A DNA stretch of 64,000 nt from Erythrophleum ivorense (lineage: Eukaryota > Streptophyta > Magnoliopsida > Fabales > Fabaceae). The notes below the pieces were generated by a model. The model made no database searches. It was not told the origin of the DNA and saw only the letters and a program-made list of their open reading frames with translations. Below, piece by piece: positions 11,301 to 23,300 of this stretch. Position numbers and translations under genes: made by a program. Each line of letters begins with the position of its first letter. Position 1 is the stretch's first letter. The stretch spans positions 3,307,501 to 3,371,500 of the forward strand of contig JAIUCV010000011.1 in the NCBI GenBank assembly GCA_026724425.1. Direction: 5' to 3'.

Positions 11301-14300
11301 TCACAAAGATTTTCTATCTCTGACTTCAGTGAAAGATGTAAGCTCCTCTGCTCATTACGCAATTTCCTTACTTTCTCATATTCAACATCATTACCTCGAG
11401 GTCTTTCTGAAATTCAATCAGACAAACAAAATGAGCAAGTGTGATTCGCATGCAGTGGATCACCAAAACAAGCAATTGAATAAGAAAAGAATTGAGAAAT
11501 ATTACCCACTGATTCTCCAGAATTTCCTGCAAAAGTCTGAGATGTATCAGAAACTACTATGGGAAACCACAAAGGATACAAGAATTCTAATTACTTCTCA
11601 ACTTAATTGAAACAGAAAAGTTCAAAACAAAGTGAACTTATTAACAGCAGTGACCACTAACCTTCCTTGTTTCCAGTAGACAATTTTTCATCTTCACATT
11701 TTGAATAAGGCTGATCAACAACATTATTTATCACTTTTGTCCGCTTTTTCACTACATCTTCACTATCAACGTCAGGTCTATTTCCTGAGCCATCAAAATG
11801 CTGAACCCTTTTCCGGCTCCGCTGAGATGAACCACGTAAGTATTTCCACTGAGGATTTTTTCCCTCTAAAACTTTTGTCCAAAACATATGGGATGGCTCT
11901 AAATCAAGTGACCTAAATTTCCACTCACCAAGTAAAGAAAAATTTGGGCGGTATGTTACTCCATTTTGCTGGACTTTCAATAAAACAGAGCAGTCTCTTG
12001 TGCCATTATCTTCACCATCTTGCTTAAGCACGGCTGAGAATTCATGTAGAGCTTGTTGTAAAAATAATTGTCCAGACAAGGAATTTACACTTAAGCCATC
12101 CGTTTTACCATCATGAAAAGCTTTTAAATCATCAAATAAACAAGATGCCCCCCACATCAACAGCATATGACTAATACTCCGGCTTATGTTTTGCAAATTG
12201 CTATCAAGTGGCTTATCCTGCTTAGCAAGGACTAGGGCTCTTTCTTCAACAGTAAAAGATGAATATAAACGAAATATTTTAATTCGTTCCAACTGTGAAT
12301 CAAGTGTTATTCTTTGAAGAGATCTTATATCGTTCAATGGATTCCAATCACTATCAAATATCATAATGGTATCAACTGATGACAATTTGATGCTTGGAAG
12401 GCAAGCATTTGTTTCTAATAAAAATACAAATCTCCCACGGTCCTTGTTATTAAACATTTTCAGAGCATTTTGCTTCTTAGATTGCACAACACATTTGTCA
12501 ATCCGTTCATAAGAATCCGGGCCAAATCTTTGACGCACAAAGTCATCCAAAATATCTCCTGTTGAAACCTTCCCAGAACCACCTATAGACTGCAAATCAA
12601 AGTTTTCAATAAAGATGAAAATATAACACACTAAAATTATTACACTGCCTCATTCATGGAGGCATAAGAAAGAGAGGCATTGGTCATAGTCCTCATGCAC
12701 TTGACCACACACAAAAGTATAATGAAAAAATTAGAGAGAGCAACTGAGACAAGGCAAATTAAGCAGATGAAATATGATTGCCAGGCTTCAGTTTATGGAT
12801 ATCTCAAAATTCAATTAAACTACAATTCTCATTTCTCAAATTTGAGTAGTGAGAATAGACTATTATATAACATAGTTATCAAATCGCGATTCAAATCGTG
12901 AATCGGAAGATTGATTTTTGAATCGTAAACCGCATCAAATCGCAAGATTTAGAGATATAATTAAAAATATATTATATAAAAAATATATACTACTAAAATT
13001 CAAATAATAATTTTAAACTAGAAGTTAACAAAAAATTTAACCATAAACCTTATAAAACAAAATCATAAGTCATCGCTTAATAAATTGCAAATCCTTAGTT
13101 ACATGTAGCAGCAAAATTCTAATTATAAGAGAAAGCATATCAATTTTTATTTAATTAAATTTAAAGTTGCAGACTTTTTATTAAAAGAGAATTAGGGATA
13201 TTACTTTTTAATTTAATAAATTTAAAACTTTTATCTGAAAAAGATAAAAGGTATTAATTTTTAACTTATTATTCTATTAAGTTTAAAATTGTAACTTTCT
13301 AATTAAAAAAATTAAAGAATATGGGTTTTTAATTTGTTATTCAATTAAATTAAAATTAAAATTTATAAAATATTTTTTATTTTAAAAAATTTGCAAATCC
13401 CAAAACCAATGCAGTTGCTTGCAGCTACCAAGGCTATCCATCTCCATTCATCTGTTCAAATCACGAAGCCTAATAAATACTAATAAACCACTCTCTAACC
13501 AAGATAAAAAAAACTGATATATCACGTGAAGTAAATATGAGGCTGCAACCATCGGATTTACAAAAGGGAAAAAAAAAAAAAAGGAACAGGAGCGTCTTCT
13601 TCCTCCTGCAGATTGCGTTGGGTCACAAAGAACCCGACTTTGTGACCTGGCACAGGACAAGTTTCTAAATCGCCGAAAGCCTCAAAATCGTTGTTTCCGG
13701 CTCAATCTGTGTGACTCAGGCGATTTAGATGCACAATTCAGTCCATATACTGATTCAAATGCCGATTTGTATCGTTGGCCTGTCGAACCATATCGATCCG
13801 TGCATCTTGAACCGCAAATCGAATGATTTCAATAGGTATGTTATATAGAAATTCAGGAACCCAAAAAAAAAATCAGTTTATTGCTCTAAATTCTGATCAT
13901 TGGCCTAATAAATGGAGGTCCAAACTCAAATATACAGGTGCTACAAATAAAGACAGGACAGAGCATAAAGATAGGCCAAAACACCTTTGTTTCTTGGCCC
14001 ACAGAAGCTGTAGAGTCGTAGACTGCTCTCCCCCCCCCCTCTTGCCAAGTTTTTCTCTGTCTATAAGTGTCTAAATAGAGAAAACAATTATATTAAACTA
14101 TATTAAGATTTCTTTATAATAGAAATTATAATTAAAAAGAAGAGACTTTTGAACAAATTACGAAATATAAGGAGAAGGTCAAAATTCTTCAACTTTGTTA
14201 CCATTCATTCTTTCCTAATAATCTAGATATTACAAGAACCATTTGTATATTGATATTATCATGGCAAGAGTGTAGGACATTAAGTTCTTTTCTTAGTACA

Positions 14301-17300
14301 AGGGGAATGCACAATATAAATTTTATCAAACCATATAAGACCTATATAATATAATATCAAAGAATGAGACTATATAATAAACTTGCATCCAAAACAAATT
14401 ATATAGATAGTTGTTAGAACAGTGAGTGTGTAACAGGTAGGATAAAATAAGCAAGTCAAGGATAAGTTGGCTTGGGCTTATACAATGTGTACTAAACTTG
14501 CATCCAAAACAAAATATATAGATAATTGTTAGAACAGTGAGTGTGTGACAGATAGGATAAAATAAGCGTGTCAAGGATAAGTTCGCTTGGGCTTATACTA
14601 TGTGTACTACCTTTGTACTTAACCTAACTTACTATTATAAAATTGACAGCTAAGGATATCAGTTATCCCATTTATCTTTTTGTACATGGTATCACAGCTG
14701 GTTCAGAGGAAGAGTAGGTGATGTAGAACAATGGAGGAAAAGGGGGAGAGAAGAGAAGAAGGAGGGAGATATCAGAAGAAATAGAGGGAGAAATATCTGA
14801 AAATACTTTTTATTATTATTCAAGGCTAGGTTCATCCTAATACAATTGTTAAGAGCTTTATATAGACCCCATAAGATAATTCCGAATAGCTTTAAAAGTA
14901 AAAGATAATATTAAATCTTAATTTTAGCAAAAGATAATTGCCTAATCCTAATAAACGATAATTATTAAACCCTAACAAAAAGATAATTAAGGATAACTAA
15001 TAGAACAGATTAATTTAAATATTAGTTCCTAATCCTAATAAAATATTACTTCTTATATTTATCTTTAATCCTTAACTTACAAATAATTAATAATATCTTT
15101 CCTATTCTCTTCCCATTCTCTATTATTCTCCCTTGGATGGAGAAAACTCGATCTTGAGCTTTGAAGTGGAGAAGCATTGAAGTAATCCATCTTGGAACCT
15201 CAAGTAAAACGAACACCACTACTATAAGATATGGTAACCAAGACAACTTCAAATTCACTAATACATCAAACTCAATAAGATGAAATAGTTAAGTCAATTG
15301 AATCTGAACACAACATTCTACAACTTAAAGTTTAACTTCAAATAGTTAGTATTGATTTCTTTACATTCTAAATTTACTTCTAACTTCTTTTCAAAATCGA
15401 TGATGTTGCCACCATCATCAATGTCTGATGGGCAATCAAGGGATTTTGCAATGATAATATCGGGCTCAATCAAGATAACTTCCTCTAATACTTTAGGCTT
15501 TTAAAAACATTCTTCTTCTACCAGTAGTTCTTCTAAGTTTTTGCTAGTGACGTGTGTGTATATAGTAAACTAATGGCACTCAAGATGTCATCACATCAGC
15601 GGCAAAAATTTTCTCTAATAGTCCTAAACTATTCCTCAAGATTGTTCAGGCTAGGCTTACTGTAACAATTTAGAAAGCCAAAATTAGTAGTATTTCTCCC
15701 ATAAAACTCCCAAATGATGATTTTTTCAATTTGAGGATGAAAGAAAGGGCCGAGATGGAATGAAAAATGGCTAAAAATACAAAATGTGGAGCATCTAGCG
15801 TGTGAAGTGCGTGCAGGCGCAAGACCCACATGCAGGGAGCTTCTTTGGTATGTGCTCGCATTTCCAATGATGGGTCTCTAGGGATGGGCCAGTTTTTGCA
15901 GTGTGGTTCTGATAATGTGGTCAGTTGGCTGATTCAAATGCTAGAGAGGTGAGATCTGGCTCAAACAGAGGCATTTGTCAGTTTTCCAACAAGGTTCTGG
16001 CAAATCTTAGGCACCGGAGGCATGATTGGAACAAGGGAGCCTTGCTCTGATACCATTTGATGTAGAACAACGGAAGAAAAGGAGGAAAGAGAAGAAGGAG
16101 GGAGATGCAAAAGAAAATGGGGGGAAATATCAGAAGAAATAGAGGAGGGATATCTAGAAATACTTTTATTATTATTCAAGACTAAGTTTATCCTAATACA
16201 ATTGCTAAGGGCCTCATATAAAGGCTATAAAATAACTCCTAATAGCTTTAAAAGTAAAAGATAATATTAAATCCTAATCCTAGTAAAAGATCATTGCCTA
16301 ATTCTAATAAAAGATAATTATTAAAACCTAATAAAAAGATAAGATAACTAATAAAACAAAATAATTTAAATATTAGTTCTTAATTCTAATAAAATATTAT
16401 TTCTTATATTTATCTTTAATCCCTAACTTACAAATAATTGATAATATCTTTCCTATTCTCTTCCCATTCTCCATTAGTAGGGCTTCAATTGTTTCTGCTT
16501 TTAGGGCTGAAGCTGCAACCACTTCTCTAAGAAGTAAAGCCCCTTGTTTCTCTGGCATAGCTGTGGTATCCGTTCTGGCCTTTTTTATTAAATAAAATAT
16601 TTTTTGGTGATCAGAAAATTTTCCAATGAGTTCATTTTGGACAAGAGACACTCTGACCGACCTCAGAGGCTTCAAAACAGCACTTCCCTGGCTATAGAAA
16701 ACATGAAATCCTCCCCATGCACTGGTGCGCTACATAAAAGGGTGGGTTGCACACCATATTAAGCCAATAATATCAGACTATTGTTAAATACTTGAAGAAT
16801 GCCAAATATCCAATCTTGCGGAGACAAGAATAGCATTCTGAGCTAAACTACATATAAAAACCAGTGACATGCCACCTTTAGTAACTAGTTTTCTCCTAGA
16901 ATTCTATATAATACAATCATTTTTCCCATGGATGTAATTTAAAAGATACAGGTGAATCAATTTTAACATATATTGCTTATATAATACAATCACTTTTCCC
17001 ATGCATGTAATTTAAAAGATACAGGTGAATCAATTTTAACATATATTGCTGTCTCATTCTACATCCCACTATCCTTCTAGATTTTAATATGTCTCAACTC
17101 AAGTCCATAAACATGTTTCAACAGTGTTTTAATGTGCCCAATTTCTTAAAAGCTTAAATGAACACCCAGAAGAGGATGAAGCACTATAAAAATACACAAA
17201 ATCTAGAACTCTACAGTACCAGAAACAATTAAGCAAGCAAAAGTTCTAGAAAATTTGACGGGAGGATAGTCAACAAAATGTGTACCTGAAAAAGAATAAG

Positions 17301-20300
17301 TACCCTTAAGCCTTGTTTTTTCAATTCCATGAGCATTGAATCAAGAAGTTGCAGCTTCCCACTTGCTTTTATTCCAACATCCAGGATCTCAACTAGTGGA
17401 AGATCTTTGATAAGTAAAGTTTGTAGGGATTCATCAACAAGATAGGGGTGATTACAACACTGTCATGAGATACCACAGCCAAAAAATGAAAACATGAAGA
17501 AAATTTACAACCATCTAACAGCTACTAGCACTTACAGATATTGTCAACTATTTTACAGACAAATTAGAACGTAGAAGTTAATTAAGTGTACAATATATAT
17601 ATAGGGACATTAAATCAGCTTCAACACGCATACATCAGAAGAATTTAAACCAAATATTGTTTAAATTTATTATAAGACAACTAATCTGATTAAAATTCAT
17701 TTCTGCTCAAAGATAAATCAAGCATGCACTCAGTTTTACTATTTAAATGCAAGACCTTATGCTAAAAATCTTCTACTCCAGGCTAGGAAGGGATTATTAT
17801 CAATTTATTATAACTACCTAAGAGTAGTAAAAATAAAGTATGTTTCACAGGCATGTCAAAATACCATAGGCAATCAGCATAACATTCTCACAATTAAGAT
17901 GTGTAACCCAGACATTGCAGCATAAGACGTCGAAATATTAAACCAAACTTTAACATCTTTGATTTATTGTCAATCATGCAAGTGATGCAACTAATGCAGA
18001 CCTTCCGGGTAGTAATAAGAATGTCACGAAGGGCCCCAACAACATCGGTTTTTGATGGCGAGCGAAGTGTTGAAGAGTTTGAAAGTAAAGCAGCACAATA
18101 CTGCTCAAGTTGCACATTGGATATCTTTACAGGAACCCAATATTCAACAAACCTAAAGGAGTCTGACTTGCATCTGTATGCAACAAAACTTGACAGCCTA
18201 TCCTTCAATTGACCAATACGATCACTGGAATTAGACATTAACTCATCATTATCTTCATTGTAACTCTGCTGATCAAGAAGAACCAGGATATTGTGATATT
18301 CTGCAATGCTATCCTGCAAAACTCAGTAAGATTACATTAGGCAACAAAACAAATTTGACTTGAGAGAAAAAACTGAAACCTAAGCATGGAAAGAAACAGA
18401 CCTTTAGTTGGCCGCTGAGAAGAAGAATCCACAAATCTGTCTTTAACATTTTAATTTGCCTCAAATAAGATGAGATCTTAGAGCATTGGCATTCATCAAC
18501 TATGATTGCTTCCCATTTTATGCCTCCTAAAACCTCTAGATCCTGCAGAATAACATTAAATAAATTAACAAACATCACATTTTAAATTTAATATTTATAA
18601 GCATTCTTCAGTTCTTTATGACAAAGAAAATAACATGACAATCAGGATAGGACAAAGAGTCCAAATAAATCACAACTCATCTATAACCAACTCACTCTCA
18701 ACCCCTGACAAATAAAACACTTCTAGACTCAACAGTGCCAGCACCAGCTTCTTGCACGCACCTCGATGATGATCTCCGGAAGTACTATAAGTACTTGGAA
18801 AAGCAGACAACCACCTTCCTCATAAAATTCTAGTTTCCTAATGCTTTTACGAATCTCTTTGTTTCCACTGTAGATAACAACATTGACAGATGGCGCCCAA
18901 CGGGAAAACTCATCCTCCCATAAATGGAGAGCAGCAGAAGTTGAGATAATGAGGAAAGGTCGACAAGTATCAGAGTATAATGATAAGATAAATGCAACCA
19001 CTTTCACTATTCTGTCCTGCAACATTCATTGTAACAATAGATATAAGTTTTCTAAGAATACTAAAATCCACAATTTCCAAAACACAATCTCAAATGGCTC
19101 TCCAATTGACACATTAAAATATATAAATTGTACTATCCCAATCAAAGTTGATTGGTGTACAACAAAACCAGCTAAAGCATCACACAATGAAATTCAATAT
19201 AATCCGAAAATAGGTTGAGGCAGTGTTATAAGAAATTAAACATCATTTGGAAAAAACCAAAACATATAAAACAGAGGAAACATTAGTTAAAATTATGATA
19301 AAGTCCAGTAGTGAAAAAGAAAAACGAAAAACATGCCTTTTTTATGGTCGTCTCTTTTGCATGATCATGGTTCTTCCATCCAACAACCATTGGCACCCCC
19401 ATTTTGGCTTTTTATAAATGAATACAAAGATAGATAGATAGATAGATAGATAGACACCAGATTGAAATTTATAAAACCAAAATTGTATCTATTCAAAGGT
19501 AAAAATGCAAAAGATAATATATTCAAGCTCACATGGTCATCAATTACAATAGCATTCTGACCCTTGTGCCAATGCTCACGTAGCTTGTTAACTGCATCCA
19601 AATTGTTGATACCAAACCCAGGTGGAAGTCCACCAGGCATCTGAGATAGTTTGCTAAGAGAACTTACCCGATCTAGTTTCTGCAGATGATTGATATTAAA
19701 CCAAGAAGACAAGTCAGGACTGAGGAGGGGATAAGAACATAATCTCTGTAGGGGAACTGAGGCTTTTTTCTTAATAATTGGCTAAAACAGAGTTCAAATT
19801 CAAGGATAATATCTGATGTTCAAGAGTTACAGTATTACCTAAATAACTTTAATGTTTCTGCTCGAACTTTATAATACCAATAGTGTTAAAACTAGGCTAT
19901 GTAATGTTAATGACCTCCACTATCTTGTCTACCTAATGTGACACACTGACACACAAACCTAGTCCCACAGACAATCTTTTCAAATAAAATTCATCAATTT
20001 AATTAATTTTCAAAACACCATCCCAATATCTTTCCCATATATATAAGCAATAGAAATGTCTAACTTTTCATAATCAAGGGCACCTTGTCTACTTTGGAGA
20101 ATAAAGAAACTCTCTTTGCCCTCTGATGACGATCTTCATAGTCTTTAATTAGCCTCTGACCTTCAGGTGAATGAAGAAATGAAGCATTGTCCAACTCCCA
20201 TGATGCATGTTCATAACCAAGACCACACCATTTCACAAGCCATTCGTAATGACAGTCACAATTATCAACAGCTTGGCCACTCCTAGGATCACCATGCTGT

Positions 20301-23300
20301 TGGGCAGAGATTAATGCTCTCTTCTGGAGCAAGCGATGAGGTAAACTCCATTCTAGCTTCCACCTCGGGGCCTGAAGTAATGAAACTCTCAGCAATATAC
20401 ACACATTCAAGCATAACAACCATAAAGCTTATTTTACCAGTTTACCTAACACAAACTGCAAAAGAAGAGATAAATAAAAGACCTGGTCATTCTGATTAAA
20501 TTTCCTAAGCAGCGATGGAGCTTCAAGAAGTAACTGACTTTCTGGTACCCAACGACTGTGAACATGAGCAAGGCCCTTATACTTCACAAGAAAATGTTTC
20601 TCAGTTGTCAATCCTGGAACAGATACCATACAACAAACAATTAATCTTAGAGACCATAGTATGCACCACAAACCAGTAGCATGTAATGGCAACTAAAAAA
20701 AAGCCCTAATTGATTAAAAAATATATGGGAAAATCCATAAGGAATTGAGAATAGTTCAAACAGTGATATTCTATCGTTATGCATTACCATCAACATGAGA
20801 CACGTTGACTTCTCTGGCATCCCAAATTGATTCTACTCCCTCAGACACAGAATATACACCTGACTCTATCTTCTTCCTCAAGCAGAGATGACAGTGCCAA
20901 ACTCCAAGGGGAGCATCCACCATGGGAGGTTCAAGACAAGAAAGATGGTAGCATCCATTGCATCCTTTTCCACTGCAGAACCTGTGAAAGTAGGTCAAGT
21001 CAAACATTAAAGAACCCAATCATGCACAAGAACCTTAAGTTGACATATTATGCAGATATAGGCTTTACTGGAGTCTTGTTCACTTGTCAAAGTAATAAAG
21101 AAGGAGAACCATAAAATCACTGATAAATGCGGAAATTTATGACAGAATGTGAATAAAATATCTTTATGCAAATACTCACAGCATACCAGAAAAACAGTAC
21201 ATTAACTTATTACATCCATGTCACTGTAGTTAGGCAGCATCCATAAAAACATACAAGAGGGAATAGAAATAGAATGTTAGATAAAAAGATTTGGCAGATT
21301 CTAACCCACTAGCATCTAATTGTTTGGGAGGGAGCGTAAAATGCTAGATAGGTATTTCATCCAAATTATATTACATTACAATTTACTTAAACTGTATTAA
21401 CTGTCTGAAAAAATATTGTCCATGCGATTCATTCAATCACCTATAAGAAGCTCTTCTTTTGAATCAACACTTAATTAACCTCTATGAACATAATCCTAAC
21501 AACCAATATTAAACACATCAATATCAAATAACATACACAAATTAACCAAGTATTATATGCTTGAACTTGAAAGAAGAGCTGCCATTGACCAGGCATGTTG
21601 TGCATGCAAGCCTAAATCAAATAGACACCAGAAATCTAAGAGCCATTTCCAAGACAAAAATGATTATACAAGGAAATCAAGTCACTCTACTAGTGTTATG
21701 ATGCATTACAATGGCTATGATCTACAACACTCAAAAACAGACAAATCAATGTAAAAAGGTTACTCACAAGAGCTGCCCACCAGACTTGCAAATGAGACAT
21801 CTTTTTTCATCATCTGTTTGGATCTCTACAAAGATTTCCTTTTGAGGCATGCAGTCAATGCCCTTCTCAGAAATTTCTGCAGTGAAGGTGGTTTCAATTT
21901 CACCTCTATCCTAATGCAAATAACAATGTAATATAAGATTAATGACTGGCCCACAGATAAAAATAAACATTGTAAATGCAGAAAGAGATCTCACATGCAA
22001 GCACAAACCATGAAGCACAATCTCATTGAAATTATGAAATAAGCACTAAGACAGATACTGCTTCGGAGGAAGAGAAGTACATGATCTTGAAGTAGGAAAA
22101 TGTATCTTCACAATATTATTGGAAGGTGACAATTCTAAAAACAACTAAAAATTAAAATTTGATGGGGACCAAAATAATATGAGATGCCAAAATCCCCTAT
22201 CAAGTAGTATGGGTTGTTTAATAAGGTATTTAAATAAGGTGATTCTCATACTTCAACAGCTAGTTTTCAGAGGAGGGTTCACCACCTTGCTTGAATGCCC
22301 ATCAGAATTCCCTTTCACCACCCTTGAAATTAGAAAATTAAAAAAACTCTCATAGATTTTTCCAACATTGATGCATCCCACAATCGTGTTGTTTTGGACA
22401 AGATACACACACACACACATATCAGCACTTCTTAGATAAGAACAAACATATTCATGTTTTAAGGAATTATACTGCTTAAGCTTGTGGGGAATTGGTTATT
22501 TTGTCAAGGCATCAAAGCTTGATTGCCACAAAAATTCACTTTTCTCCAGATCAGCCCTCTCTAATTTCTAGATTTTAGTTCCCTATTTGTTCAGTTTTTT
22601 GGGAGGGAGGTTTCTTAACCCTATATCAATTGTTATCCAATACCACATCTTTAAACGGTGTTTGGCATTTCATTCAACTGTATAATCCACGTGCATGCTA
22701 AATATTGGTTTGAGTTAAGCTTGATATACACTGTGAGGCTTTTTCTCTGTAAGCTTTAGTTTGTAGCTTATTTATAATCCTAATAAACTAAAAAATTATT
22801 ATCTTCTCAGATCTAAAAGCTCCAAATAGAAAATGTCAACCAAACAAGTGAAAAAAAATTTTCTCTTTAGACAAAGTTAAATATATATTTATATATATGA
22901 TGAGGAAAAAAAAATCCAACTAACCTCAGTAGCAGAAAGGTTAACGGAATCCTTGGCGTTATCAGATGGTAGTATACCATCCTTGGAGACTTTTTTACCA
23001 TCTAAATGACTCCCTTCGAAGCACTCATCAATCTTGCCTCCATTATTGTTGTCACCTTCTTGAATTAAATTATCTGTACTCTTTAACTCCTCATGACATT
23101 CTGTAAATCAAGCAATTAAAATCAATCAACTAGTAATGGTAATAATAACAACAACAACAATCATTAGTACACCTTAGTCAGCAACATTTCTAAATATTTA
23201 CATTCCCACAAGTAAACAAAAAGGAAACTGCTGAGGTATCTTAATGCAAGACTAGCCACATGATTATTAGTACCTTCAAATGCTTTCTTTTTATAAAGTG

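Larger units (their letters stand above)
14719..16476 (-). mobile_element. Short non-autonomous LTR retrotransposon, copy 2, nested in the TRIM-like fragment
   Basis: Same family as the element at 2543-4069 but on the minus strand. LTRs are 14719-15125 and 16058-16476 (minus-strand ends TAATGG or TAATAG...CTACATCA). The primer site is the complement of GCTCTGATACCA at 16044-16055, two bases from the LTR; a purine-rich tract abuts the other LTR at about 15126-15140. The 5-bp target duplication GTAGG is perfect (14714-14718 and 16477-16481). The internal 0.93 kb has no gag or pol; minus-strand frames (15046-15258, 15670-15867) are short, and the first resembles the tail of copy 1. It lies in the sense orientation inside a MOM1 intron. 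Confidence 0.88.

Noticed and set aside
16397..16675. 92-codon minus-strand frame
   Set aside because: It runs from the TRIM-like interior straight into the LTR of copy 2 across the target duplication, so it cannot be an ancestral gene.
19336..19400. Open minus-strand sequence with MPMVVGWKNHDHAKETTIKK-like translation between MOM1 exons 7 and 8
   Set aside because: Joining exon 7 directly to the exon at 19016 gives the family sequence and correct phase; this stretch would insert non-conserved residues and lacks good splice sites.
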